Shown: piece by piece, positions 31,794 through 43,302 of the stretch
Numbering within the stretch: the first letter of the stretch is position 1
Layout of the letters: each line of letters starts with the position of its first letter
NCBI RefSeq assembly: GCF_963675165.1
Contig: NC_087378.1
Location: 4,831,205-4,895,204 of the forward strand
Length of the DNA: 64,000 nucleotides
Source: Halichondria panicea
Taxonomy: Eukaryota > Porifera > Demospongiae > Suberitida > Halichondriidae
Direction: 5' to 3'
Notes under the pieces: generated by a model
What the model was told of the DNA's origin: nothing
The model's database searches: none
Seen by the model: only the letters and a program-made list of their open reading frames with translations
Program-made: the position numbers and the translations under genes

Positions 31794-34195
31794 GCCCCCA
31801 GTAGTAGACGTTGCATGACGACAAAATATGTCCAATGGTTTCTGCCTTTTCCCCACACAGCTTGTCCTCTCTCTGCTTCAGTATCCTCCTGCAATATGCT
31901 CTGGTGAGCAACACTGTGCAGCAAATATCAACGACTCTGTGGCGCTTTGCCCGGCCTGATCCAGTACCAGCAGCCCTCATGGGTTTGTTTCCAGAATATC
32001 CCGTGGAGCCTTGAGCTTGTCTGTGAGTTCCAATCGTTGTGCTTTTTTCATCATTCGGGTCAGGTCTTTCCGCCATACCTGGCTGTGAGGACCACTGGGA
32101 TTTTACGTTGCTTTAAGAATGCTTTCGCTCGCTTGATGATGCTTCGGAACACTGCAACTGCTCAAGTAAGATGCTACTTTGGCAATCATCGGAAGTAGTC
32201 AGCATGACGTGAACCAGGCTGCTCAGGCCCATTTTCCTTGGCAAGTACAACCGTTCGATCAAGGCCTGGCGATGGTGAGCCTTGTTATTTCTCAGGATGC
32301 GCCGTGTTTCGCGATCCAATGATTGTAAGGCCTGGATATCCCAGGGTAGAAATCCGAAGTAGTACCTGACGTTTTTGTCTGGTCAGACTTCGATTTTCCG
32401 TTTACTTTTGAGCCCCATATCTTCCTCAGACGTCTCAGATATTCGTCCCTAAGGTTTGCTTGGACAGTCAGGCGCGATTACTTGCAATATTCCAGGTACT
32501 TGTATGGTTCGTTGTCCCTCTGATGGTCACGATGCCTGTGTGACATGGTGCACCGCTCACCATAAAGCACACTTGTTAATGTTCAATTTCATGCCGATGG
32601 ATCCTGACACTACCCCAACTGATAGCAGCGTTCGTTTTAATGCACCTTGGGAGCGTGCATATACTTTCAGATCGTCGATGAAAAGCGTGTGTGTCATGTG
32701 TGATCCGAGACTTGGACTCCAGATTCTTCTTCGTTGGCCCAGGAGAGCGGTGCTGTGCAGAGGCAGAACAGGATAGGTGATAGTAATCACCTTGAAATAG
32801 CCTCGCCGGAATTTGATCAGTACGGATTCGCCACAGTGGTATCAACTTTCTCACGCACCTCCTCAGTGTTCGAGGCATTTTGACAATCTTGAGTACGTAC
32901 CGTATCCAGCCATGCGGTACTCTGTCAAATCCTTTTGTATAGTCGACCCAGGCCACTGAAAGGCTCTTCCTGGCTTTTGTGTTCTCTGACGCTATGACAA
33001 AGTCCGCTCATAGAGCATCCATGCATCCACGTCGCCCCCTGCGTAGTGCCTTCTGATTAGTAGATAGGATCTGGTGCTCTGTCACGTGTTCATTTACCAA
33101 TCTGGTTATCATTAGCGTCAGTAGCTTGTATGCAACATTGAGGCACGTTATAGCACTTGCTCTTGGGAATCAAGATTGTTCTGCCTGTTACGAACCACTG
33201 TGGCAGTGTCTCCTCTCCGCGTAGGATCGGCATAAACAGTTCGTGGAGATAGTTGAGGGCTCCGACGAATCTTTTCCACCAATAGGCCTTGATCCTGTCT
33301 CTGCCTGCTGCTTTCCACGCACATACTTTTTTCATCATGTACGGAGCATTCGAGTTCTGATTCGTCTCGACGCTGGCTAGGGAAGTTCGCCAGCCCGTGA
33401 TCGCAACATTGGTCGTGTCGAATCGTCCTTTCCGCCCAAGCACTGTTTCCCAAAACTTTCCGATCTCTGAGATGTCGGGTGGGTTGATAGTAGTCGTTGT
33501 CCGCATGAATGCCTTGGCGCCGTTTGTCCTGCACTCGTGGTTATCGGTTTTGATTGCATCACGTGTCTTTGCGTCCCTGAATTGGCGACTCTTCATTTGC
33601 ACGAGATCATTCATTTGGACGATGAGTTCTCTGATTGCATTGCTGGTAAGTTTCCCAAACTTGCGCCTTACCCAGTCGACTCCCGTTCGTCTGCGGCCTC
33701 TTTTAGTGTATCGCAAGCCTTTCTTTCGTCGCTCAAGTTCTGCCTTCAGGCTTGCCCTCGAGGTATCGTCGCATATCGTATTTTTCATTCTTGCCACTGG
33801 CAAAGTCTCAACGGTCATGGCTCCGGCATACACAAGGCAGTTCAAGCGCCACAACGAGGGGCACGTATTGGTCTCCATCTCGGCAACAATTAGTCGTTCT
33901 ATAAGAGCTCAGAGTTCACCCGTACAGTGGGGCACAGTCTTTCATCGAAATCCCCTTCTTCGTGGTACCTTCTCCGCTCTAACTCCTCCCGGAATCCATC
34001 AGCCACTTTGGTTGCGTCAAAAGAAGGAGGAATTTTCCTTAAGGGCATCGGTCTAGGACTGGATCATATGCCGCATCCTCATCACTCATTTCGCTGTCTT
34101 CATCGGTAGCGCTGCTGTTACTGTCAGGGTCACTCTCCGGGTCTGACTCGTCTGGGGTCACCCTACCTAGACGAGCCCTCTTTGTACTCCGCCAT
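31794..34195 (-). pseudogene. R2-type non-LTR retrotransposon ORF, copy 1, N-terminal and RT part
   Basis: ATG at 34195 gives MAEY then a shared acidic Ser/Asp N-terminus (better preserved in copy 2). Further on: RRRTGVDWVRRKFGKL, then the RT N-terminal block AAGRDRIKAYWWKRF and WFVTGRTILIPK (33190s), the palm motif AWVDYTKGFDRVPH (32940s), the active-site region FIDDLKVYARS (32680s, FIDD in place of the usual FADD), GMKLNINKCALW, and the finger RRILRNNKAHHRQALIERLY with a CCHC-type tail CGEKAETIGHILSSC (31850s). Together with 26334-26821 the ORF would have been about 965 codons. Frameshifts occur near 33090 and 32790. The 5' end lies against 18S sequence at 34560. Confidence 0.82.
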
Positions 34196-34565
34196 CAGCG
34201 CAGGCTTCGATGTACGGAGACTTGGGTACTTTGCACACCAAATGGTGTGCAACTCCGTCCATTTCCGGGACTCCAAACTCTCAATTAGATGAGTCTCGGA
34301 GGACAGCGGTCCACCGGGTTCTCCCTGTGGCAGTAGTCAGTTCAGTCTGAACAGAACAACTAGACAGAAGTGCGATATCAAGGACTCTGGTATTTGCCCT
34401 GTTTGAGTATTTTTGACTGCAGTGGAACAAGTAGGAATTGGTATCTGTTCTTGGCTAGCACTTTCTTAGGGCCTAGCTTTGATTCGTGCAACTCTTAGAT
34501 ATCCGCAGGGAAGTGGACGAACCTTAAATCAGTGTGGGTTGCAAAAGATTCGATTCTCCCCGGCC
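34196..34565 (-). other. 5' untranslated region of the R2-type element
   Basis: This stretch lies between the ORF start and the 18S boundary and is repeated at 51621-52004. No ORF is credible. It ends at CCGGCCACGAC, where 18S similarity begins. Confidence 0.6.
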
Positions 34566-35971
34566 ACGACTTTTTACTTCCTCTAAATGATACAGTTAGA
34601 ACGGCTCATTGCTGAACAAGAGAGTTCCAGTCCAAAGTTCTCACTAAACCATTCAATCGGTAGTCGGTGTGTAAAAAGGGCAGGGACGCAAGCTGCTGAC
34701 TTGCGCTTACTAGGAATTCCTCGTTGATGATCAAGAATTTCAAAAATCAATCCCCCAGCACGACAAAGTTTCACAAGATTCCCTGCACCTTTCGGCATAG
34801 GAGAGGCTCGCTGGCTTCGTCAGTGTAGCGCGCGTGCGGCATCTAAGGGCATCACAGACCTGTTATTGCCTCAAACTTCCACTGGCTTCGGAGCCAGTTG
34901 TCCCTCTAAGAAGTCGGCCACCATTCGGGAATGGTGTGACTAGTTAGCAGGTTAAGGTTATCGGAATTAACCCTTTAACCGTCACGTGATGCGAAATTCT
35001 AATTCTGCGATACTTAGGGAACTACAGGGAACTACGCACATCCCTGTATAGAGGAAGAGCTGTAGAATCACGTGCTAGAATTTTCCAAGCCACGTTGTTA
35101 TGTTACCGCACGAAGTTGTTTACTTGTGCCGATGTGCTTGAACAGCTTGAGGACAGCAATGGCGATGTCTCCTCTGGTGCCTATGAAGGAGAGGGGATAG
35201 TAGGATACCTCCCAAAGGCTACCAGCTTTATGCCAGACGCTGATGAACTGTCTAGGACTGAGCACATGCATGCATGGACCTAGACGCTAGAGCTATGGAC
35301 CAGGGCGGTGAAAAACCAGGGCGGTGAAAGACCAGGAGAGGGCTCACTGTGTGACTCTGGCAAGTAGTAGTATAGCTAGAATATCAGTAGTAAGTATAGT
35401 ATAGCTAAAATAGAATTAGCAGTAATGAACAGTCTTTATGTGAGCTTGTAAATTTCATAGTAATACATGTACGTATTGTACTTCAAATTGATATATCTTA
35501 GCACTGTTACATTCGAAAATCAAGCTTAGTCAAGCCTTTATACCATATGATAGGCTGATCCATAAAAAAAAAAATTTTGGGTTTTATCTCACCGCTGGCC
35601 GAGCATTTTAAATGATAAAAACGGGTCAGCGTAATAACCGTGGTTGTTATGGCAACACATGTTGCACCATTTTATTCCTTGTTGTATGGGCATTCTATTG
35701 GTATATAGTTGCTAGGAATTTTATTGCTCTGGAAACCCGATAGAGAATTTACAGACATTTCACTTCACTGTTAATTAAGAATCCGACGGTTAAAGGGTTA
35801 ACCAGACAAATCACTCCACCAACTAAGAACGGCCATGCACCACCACCCATAGAATCAAGAAAGAGCTCTCAATCTGTCAATCCTTACTAAGTCTGGACCT
35901 GGTGAGTTTCCCCGTGTTGAGTCAAATTAAGCCGCAGGCTCCACTCCTGGTGGTGCCCTTGCGTCAATTCA

Positions 35972-36014
<43 letters not shown>

Positions 36015-36250
36015 GCCGATGGAGTCAAACATTAACATCCACCGATCCCTATAGTCGGCATAGTTTATGGTTAGGACTACGACAGTATCTGATCGTCTTC
36101 GAACCCCTAACTTTTGTTCTTGATTGATGAAAACATCCTTGGCAAATGCTTTCGCACTAGTTCGTCTTTCATTAAATACGAATGATGCGTCCCTCTTAAT
36201 CATTAACTTAACAAATCCAGAGTATGGACCCGGTTTGTTAATTATTGTAT
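34566..36250 (-). pseudogene. 18S rRNA pseudogene, copy 1 (3' half, interrupted)
   Basis: The minus strand carries recognisable 18S blocks in order: near 36120 the GAAAGTTAGGGG-type region, near 35940-35960 the AATTGACG and GGCACCACCAGGAGTGG blocks, near 35830 CGGCCATGCACC-complement, then after the inserted element CTAACTAG, CATCTAAGGGCATCACAG (complement side), GTGTGTA, and the end GAAGTAAAAAGTCGT at 34566. Many bases differ and small indels are common, for example near 34660-34690, so it is not functional. It is interrupted by the TTAA element 34971-35797 and abuts the R2-type element at its 3' end. The 5' half of 18S is absent. Confidence 0.85.
34971..35797. mobile_element. TTAA-flanked element, family CCCTTTAACCGTC, inside 18S
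   Basis: Textbook piggyBac-type structure: TTAA 34967-34970, left TIR CCCTTTAACCGTC, right TIR GACGGTTAAAGGG, TTAA 35798-35801, 827 bp. The flanks rejoin into normal 18S sequence (TATCGGAATTAA / TTAACCAGACAAATC), giving an exact empty site. There is no transposase ORF. Confidence 0.95.
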
Positions 36251-36792
36251 GATCGTCCCATTCTTAATTATTGTTTTACATTGTAGTTAAAATGACTACG
36301 ACGATAATCTCGTTGCTAAGGTATCTGCCATGTATGCACAACTACCAATTTCAACTATGGTTAGCCGGTAAGTGTCCAGGCAATAAACAGTGAACACTTA
36401 CTATCCGAAGTGGCTGATATACAAGAGAATTAAATTTCAAAAAAGAGCCTAGTGGACTGGCAAGTTCCAGTCTTTGACCGACATCATACACTGTTGGCAC
36501 GGATAACATAATATTTTTTAAAGCACAAGAATACACAACCCTTTGATTGAAGGTATCTCAAGCAGTTTTACATTCATTCAACCATCAGAAATGAAAAACT
36601 ATCATCCGTTCAAATCACACCTCAAAAACGGTTATGAACACATCGCATTTCATTCAAAAGTTTAAGTTGAAAATGTGTATTGGAATAACTATCACACGGC
36701 ATGTATATTACGCATCCCAGTCAGTGTTCATCCTTCCGATCACTTTGAATCCTACAGAATAAAAGGTTAAAGTCACCATAATGAAAGTTTAA
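36251..36792. other. Diverged segment shared by both rDNA-containing blocks
   Basis: This sequence is repeated at 53470-53984 (for example GTAAGTGTCCAGGCAATAAA and AGCCTAGTGGACTGGCAAG). It continues the 18S pseudogene but I can no longer align it to 18S; no gene is seen. Confidence 0.6.
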
Positions 36793-37240
36793 CCCTTTCC
36801 CGGCTTTAATTAAAACAAGAAAATACAGAATAAATACATGTTTTTCCATGAACCATACATTGAAATCACTCGTAAGTATTTCCTACAGGTAGCCCAGACC
36901 CCGGGGGTACTATGATATCATCATCGTTACCTAGCAACTGACCACCCCCAACTAATTAGCGATACATTCACTATTATGTACACAAACAATATTGTATGAA
37001 GGCACAAAGTGACTATAGACACTAAGTAAGTGTTCTCATGGTTCGATCAGGATCTGCCGAAACTTCTCTGCGAGGTCGTATCAGCAGACGCCCTTTTCCC
37101 AGGAAACATTTTCTTCACCTACACACACGTTTATAAGTTCAATGGTGGCTCATGATATCCACTGCTATACTAACTATAGCCTAAGCAAACCTATACTGAA
37201 GCTATCAGAATACAGTATGTTGTACAAATGCTACTCTAGA
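36793..37240. mobile_element. TTAA element, family CCCTTTCCCGG, copy 5 (3' truncated)
   Basis: It starts CCCTTTCCCGGCTTTAATTA after TTAA 36789-36792 and matches 20656 onward up to CTACTCTAGACTT at 37240, where similarity stops. Internal small deletions are present. Confidence 0.85.
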
Positions 37241-37682
37241 CTTGAAATGAAAAAGATCAGCTGTTGTTTCAGGGCAAATAAAATCACTTATAATTATACC
37301 TATCTCTTCTAGTTTCCAGGGCAACTAAAAGCAGAGGTAACAAGTGGAGCAAAATAAGTATAAGGATGGGTAAGTATGAAAGTTATTGCATATTATTGGT
37401 TTTCTCGTTGCAGCTCTGGCAGTGTACTGTCTAGTCCGGCAGCATATGCAGCCCTTTTGAGTTTCAAGATGGTGCAACTTCCGTGTGTCCGTACTTTAAA
37501 GTATGCAAATTTGGAAGGTGCTGGTGATTGCACACCAAGGATTACATGTTAGAAAAAAATGAAGCTTCCAAGAAAACAGGTATGATACAATTAAGTAATT
37601 ACTGTGTTTTAAAATAGGAACAGAATCAGTACGCTTGCCTATTGCTTGCCTATTGCTCAAGGATCAATGATAATCGATGAAG
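37241..37682 (+). other. Stretch with a possible CCCH zinc-finger relic
   Basis: At about 37475-37560 the plus strand reads CPYFKVCKFGRCW, a stop, then LHTKDYMLEKNEASKKT, which fits the C-x5-C-x4-C-x3-H spacing of a CCCH finger if the stop is ignored. No gene structure around it is evident. The rest of the interval has no feature I can name. Confidence 0.3.
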
Positions 37683-37686
37683 TTAA

Positions 37687-38730
37687 CCGATTATACGCCA
37701 TGACGTCACGTTGCGGAAACACCCCCGCAGCCATATTAATTTTTTAAAAATGCACAAATTAATCAGTTCTTAGAAAACTGTTCGTAACTTGAAAGCGCTT
37801 CGACTTTTGATTGTGCAAGTTAGACTAGGAAGTTAGACTAGGAAGAAAGACCAGTCAACTCGAAGGATTGGCTGTGATCTGCTTCTGTCAAGCGGTAAGG
37901 TAAGTAGTAGTTACGTATAATACTGCTTTGTTACATGGCTTTTTAGGTTCGCTAGAAGCTTCATACAGCCTAATACTTATTGTAGTAAGTATATAGGACG
38001 TAGCTGTAGAGTTTATAGTAGCTGCAGCTACACAAGGTACTGGGTGTGGCTGAGGCAGCTATATGTGTAAAGAGAAACAGTGGCAGTGGTAGTATGTTGT
38101 AAGCTGTATGTTGACTCTACTGAATGTTTAGAGTAGTCTACTTTAGGGCCTGCATCACAGACTTCAATTTATTTAAAATCAGGCCCATAAAATTAATCAA
38201 CCGGTTGTAGTTGCTACAGTACTTGTTGTATGCGTTTGTAGAAGCTCTATGGTCTGGTACTGACTGTACATGGTAGATAGTAGTTGTATCTAGAATTGGT
38301 AGTGCTAAGCATAAGCAGCATTGATTAGCCTTAGCCTTCTTTGTGTACGTACGTACACTACATGTAGGTGTGACTGGATCCAATAATCCGGAGGTGGGGC
38401 CACGTATGTACAGTGAACAGAGGAACAGTGGCAGTAGCAGCGAGGTGAGCCAGGATACGTATTACGTTTGTTGACTACACCAACATTATGTTTAGAACTC
38501 GTGTGTATATAACATAAAATTATAACCTATTATGTAATTATATATATATAGCCCTTGAATAGTAAAATAATAGCCTCGCCTTTTGTTCTTCGAGCCTTGA
38601 AAAACTTTTTTTTTACCATCAGTAACGATTATAATTCTTTGTGTAACTAACAATAGATATAAAAAGTGTCTGATGTCTGTGGATACTTTGCTGTCACACT
38701 ATGACTGCCACTGGGTCCCTTTTGTATACT
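37687..38730. mobile_element. TTAA element, family CCGATTATACGCC, truncated copy
   Basis: TTAA 37683-37686 is followed by CCGATTATACGCCATGACGT; the sequence is the inverse of 19352-20430, ending near 38730 at the point that corresponds to the edge of the (TG)n tract in the longer copy. The second TIR is absent. Confidence 0.82.
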
Positions 38731-39237
38731 AAGTGCACAGGTGAAAGAGAAATACATGCATGTGATTCAGTTTTACTTTACACAGTATCCATTCTCTTAA
38801 GTGATGTGACCATTTCTATCAAATTTGGTGGTTTAGGTTGTTTGTCAGTTAGACCAAAAATGTGATGTTGCAAAAGAATTAATGTGTTGCTTTGGATATA
38901 CTACGTCAAAAATGAAATATGAAGCTATCAAATGAATTACTGCACTCTTAAATGTTGAAACTTCACTGATAGATTTGCGTTCCACCATTATGTGGAAAGA
39001 CACTTCTTCTGCTGTCGAGAATGTATGGAGAGTTGGTCTTTATTCTTTCACCAACGAGTCATCAGAATTCTGAGAGTAAAAAATATGTACGTATTATTAA
39101 GCCAAGCTATAAAATCATGCACACTCAGCAAAGAATAGTTTATAGAATAGGTAAAACAGTCACAATGTAGAATAGGTACAGTCAGCAAAATAATAATCGA
39201 ATAGTTCCAGAATAATAGTGGAATAATAGTGTTAAGT
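38731..39237. other. Non-genic stretch
   Basis: No ORF, repeat border or RNA is supportable here; the sequence is AT-rich with a cluster of AATAGTG-type short repeats near 39190-39240. Confidence 0.5.
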
Positions 39238-40480
39238 TCAACAACAACAACAACCCACGAACGAATATAGTGTTAAGTTCCAGTTGAAGCCACTGTTACA
39301 CATAATAATTATTATAGTGCTCACCTCAATAAAGTGAACGAGCATTTCTTTTCGTGACTTTGGTTTGAGCATTTCTGACAACACTTGAAGAGTTAGGGCA
39401 CCTTTATTATGTAAGAACACAGTTAATATGAGACAGCCTTACTTTTGATCTCATCATTGGTTGTCTGATCCATCTTGGTAAGAATATCTTGGAGTCTTTT
39501 TCGGTTGTATGATTCCAATTTAAAGTAGCATACAATCCAATCCTCCACCAGAGTATGAATTGGGGTCTAGTCCAACAAGTTTCTTGATAATTAATAAATT
39601 CCGCTAAAGTTGATATCACTTACCACTTTGCGTAGTTTAAGGGAGGGAAACTTCAACAAAACATCAGATGCGAGAGGCTGGTTCTTTTTCAGCCAGTCTC
39701 ACCTACCATCAAAGGTCTCAGATGTGCAATATTTCTGTCTCTGCTACGCTTCCCCATTTCCTCCTGAAGATCGACTGTCTTATCATCAAATGAAGTGTCT
39801 TCTTCTTCGTCTTCCTCTGCTGGTTCTTCACTTACATCAGATTTGTCTCTGCGATTTCGTCTCAGAAACTTCTCCTATTCTGAAGGTTCCATGTAGACTG
39901 AAAGATTAAAAAATGCATGTACACAGCTATTAGTGTTAAAGAAATAATTATGTTAGTATACTATACTTACATATCCAGAGAGTTCAAGTTCGTCTTTGAG
40001 TGTAGGATGAGTGTGAATGAGCTTCTCACAGACTTTGTCGTAGTCTAATTCCTTCGTGTTTACAATGATAGCCATAGCCACAGCCTGAATAATTTCAATC
40101 CTATGTTTTTTCAGCAGTATGCCAGTTGAAATTGCATTCTCAGTAGATGACGAAAATGATGTAGGAACTTGAAAATTGAGATGCCAGTTTGGATGTACTT
40201 GAGGAGGCATGGAATTGAGAGCAGGTGACTGGGTTTGATAGTATAGTATACTGTAAGACCATAATACACTACGCTTACAGGAACAGGCGCCTGAGGAGGG
40301 TGGTTTGACTGGGTTCCCTGTATAGATAGTATAACGAATAGTATAGTACTATAACATAATACACTACACTTACAGGCCTGAGGAGGGTGGTTTGACTGGG
40401 TTCCCTGTATAGACTGCATGATGTAAGACTATATACACTATACTTACAGCATGCGCACAGCTGCACATGCACAGTAGGAC
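39238..40480 (-). CDS. SAM-type family gene, copy C (N-terminal SAM not found)
   Basis: Exon 39966-40215 encodes the family core (LLKKHRIEIIQAVAMAI, then YDKVCEKLIHTHPTLKDELE), aligned with the KKLVRKYPFMKD block of copy 1. Exon about 39690-39900 is acidic and charged (EEPAEEDEEEDTSFDDK); 39480-39600 and 39300-39415 supply further pieces (KRLQDILTKM; ALTLQVLSEMLKPKSRKEML). Upstream, a mini-exon reading QGTQSNHPPQ occurs twice (40285-40325 and 40375-40415), each behind an acceptor-like border. A SAM domain is not recognisable, so the first exon is missing or diverged. Its 5' end lies about 100 bp from the divergent gene starting at 40571. Confidence 0.55.
40285..40415 (-). repeat. Tandemly duplicated mini-exon, about 90-bp unit
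   Basis: The segment GCCTGAGGAGGGTGGTTTGA followed by CTGGGTTCCCTGTATAGA appears twice about 90 bp apart, each preceded on the plus strand by CACTACRCTTACAGG. Both copies encode QGTQSNHPPQ on the minus strand and keep the presumed splice borders. Confidence 0.75.
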
Positions 40481-40570
40481 AAGATGTTCTAATAAACGCC
40501 CACAGTGGGCGTTCATTAGCATTTTTTAGCTATCTCTCACTGCACTAGCACTAGCAGTGTTGCGAGTACA

Positions 40571-42840
40571 ATGGATAGATCTAGTCATTTAAAGCTCTGT
40601 ACTTTCATCTCTACATCGTTAAAGGACCTACTTAAGCGCAGGCTTTCGAATTACTTGTTGCCTTAGTGGCTGTCAGAGAATGTTTAGAACATTTGTAGTT
40701 TTCAGAAATCATGTTTATGCGTATCATACTGATCAAGATGGTGAAGATGGTGAAGATGGCTCTAGTGGTGCTGGTGGCTCTGGTGGTGCTGGTGGCTACT
40801 CGGGGACTTTGGATTCAAGCACAAGCACATCCGACATCCGACATGGACTGTCGAAAGAGAGCTGCTATGATGTGTATACTGAAGGTTCAAGAAAAGTTTC
40901 TCCTTCCCCAATCCATAATGGATATGATCACGAAAGATATCACTCTCTTCATCCAAGACCTCCTCTTAGACCTTGGTGATGATGTATGTGCCTCCCTCAC
41001 TGCTAGTGGATGTGACCCTGGTTCTGTTTCTGGATTATTTCACTCAAGTTCTGCCTATGCGAACCCTTTTGTAGGGGTGGAGTCCCAGCACATGCAGATG
41101 AAATATTGCAGAGAAGTACTTGGAATTGTGGTAAGTATCTGTAGCAAAGTATCTGTAGCAGCCAGAATAATAATCATGAATTTTGATTTGTATTTTTTTA
41201 GGAACCTCACTCGGTGTTATACTGGGTACTAAGAAACAGTGGAAGGGCACAGGGAAAAAGAGAGCATATATCGAGGTTCCCAATTTTGGAGACTATTCAA
41301 TCGCTTCTGAAGGATCCGAACGTGTTGAAATTGGTATGTGCAATTGGTTCCTGTGTATGGATTACATGTTGAAACTGGCCACAAGTCCACTGATGGGGAC
41401 TATTATGACGGGAACCACTTTTCTTCTCACCGTCCCACACTCTAGACAGTAAATTCTTGCACATTTTCTTATAATTATTCAGATGATGTTGAAGTTTTGG
41501 CTCCAGGCGTATCATCCACAAGCTCAGTGAGTTATTTAGGGTGTGTACGTACGTGTACTTAGTACAGTCCTCCTCTTCGTTTTGTGCTCGGCAATATCCC
41601 ACCTATTTTTCGATCAAAGTTAAAGTACATCCAACTTGCTGGTATAGCCAAGACTGAGCATTTGAAAGCCTATGGTTCCAATGCCATCCTAAAACCCTTG
41701 GTTGATGATATCAAGAAACTGGTGAGTCTTTATTGATTGTTGCGTGTGAACTTAACAACATTCCGTTATAATTGTTAGGAAAATGGGCATAATATATATT
41801 CAATGTATAGAATGGTGTGTTGAAGAAGAAGTATGGAACAGTGTGCGTTGTACCAGCTGATAACTTGGCTGCAAACCTGAAACTGAGATGAAAGCCATTT
41901 TTAGAGAATCAGCGTTCACACTACGCACTCATTTAGAGAAGTGTTCAAGGCTTGATGTTACTACAACTCAGCGTGAGTATCAGAAGTTATCAACAGAGTA
42001 CGGTACCTCGCTGCTGAACGAATTGGAGTATTTCAATGTGTGTTCTGGTGGTATTATTCAAGATGTCATGCACGACGTACTCGAAGGTACCCATTGTGTA
42101 ATGAATGTACATGTGTATAGTTTATTGTAGGACGATAACACGTAATATTTAACATGTGCATATAGGTGTTCTTGAATACGAAACACTGATTCATCACATT
42201 AAAGTGGAAGGGCTCCTTCAACTGGTGAATCAAAAAATAGCAGCATTGGACCTTGGCTACATGGAGGCAAAAGAAAAGATCACCCATCCACTGTTACCTC
42301 TACCACACTTGATGGTGTAGACCACAAGTTGAAACAAAAAGGTATTGAGTGAAAACTACATCGTACTTGTTTAATGTGTGATTATTCTGCAGCTGTTCAA
42401 ATGTGGCTTGGCCATTTAGTACCTGCTGACGATGAGAGATCGTAGATCTACTACTTGCACCTGAGTTGACTGAGGATGAAGCTGTCACCCTAGCTAGCTT
42501 CACCCTAGCTTCAATGATAGCGGATCATCACAATGAATTCAAGCATCTGTATCCACGCTCTTCCATCACACCCAAGCTTGTACATATGCCAAGGTTAATT
42601 CTTCAGTAAGTTATATTCTGCATGCTTATTGGCAATTAACACTGTACATATAGATATGGACCTCTTCGTCAGCTATGGACAATGCGAAATGCGATTTGAC
42701 ATTCCTACTTCAAAACACTTTCACAACATATAGGAAATTTTAATCTTCCTCTCACTCTTGCTCGTCGCCACCAGAGACTACAATGCTATAGCTCGTCTGA
42801 CTTGACGAACTATTCATCTCACGTTATAAACACTGGACCA
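40571..42840 (+). pseudogene. C2H2-type multi-exon transposase-like gene, copy B
   Basis: The start is MDRSSHLKLCTFIS; after a small frameshift the zinc-finger half ITCCLSGCQRMFRTF and HVYAYH follows (40660-40730), aligning with copy A. A Gly/Ser-Asp repeat region from GGTGAAGAT and GGTGGCTCT units comes next, then MITKDITLFIQDLLLDL, NPFVGVESQHMQMKYCREVL (41060-41130), and, in later exons, LGTKKQWKGTGKKR, FRSKLKYIQLAGIAKTEHLK (41600s), VVPADNLAAN (41850s), YGTSLLNELEYFNV and IIQDVMHDVLEG (42000-42090), then VEGLLQLVNQKIAALDLGY, and LTLARRHQRLQCYSS near 42760. The block order is that of copy A. Frame changes in several exons suggest decay. It diverges from 39238-40480. Confidence 0.65.
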
Positions 42841-43302
42841 GGTATGTTCGCCACTTTTTTTTCTTTAACCTGTGCATACTTGTAATTTGAAAGGTAACAT
42901 TATGCTTCTGGAATGTGCACCTGAAGCAGGAGAAAGGAGAGGTAAATGTTTTGTCAATAATAATTATTATGATATTCATGTCAATTCTACGGGTTGAAGT
43001 AAACGGAGTCCTGAAAAAACCTAAGAAAGTTTTTTTGAAGTTCAACTTCTTGAAGTCAGTTTTGTGAACACTTTCATTGTTTTTTGAAATAACTCACACC
43101 CCTTTTGTTTATGTTTCAAGTGACTCACTATTATCACCAATTCCTCATCACGTGAGAGGTACTCTTTGTATTGTTCCTTTGCATCATTTTGTAATTGATG
43201 AAGTGTAATTTTTATGTTATGATTATTGTGGCATTGTGTTACTGAAATTAAATTGGATGTGCTTTATTTTAAATAAAAAACTAATTAGCTGGTGCTATTA
43301 AA
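42841..43302. other. AT-rich interval before the PARP-like ORF
   Basis: No coding exon of either neighbour is recognisable. A TAATTATTAT-rich patch is near 42958-42975. An in-frame stop a few codons upstream of 43303 supports the start chosen for the next ORF. Confidence 0.5.

Noticed and set aside
33397-34056. 219-aa plus-strand ORF opposite the R2-type element
   Set aside because: It is the antisense shadow of the RT-element frame; the minus strand carries WWK, RTILIPK and the other RT motifs.
35973-36203. 76-aa minus-strand ORF
   Set aside because: It lies within and in the sense of the 18S pseudogene and is rRNA sequence, not protein.
34566-36250. Functional 18S rRNA gene
   Set aside because: Only the 3' half is present, with many substitutions in invariant regions, indels and an inserted element.
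40762-40956. His/Ser-rich minus-strand ORF
   Set aside because: It is the antisense of the Gly/Ser-Asp repeat encoded by the C2H2-type gene copy B on plus.
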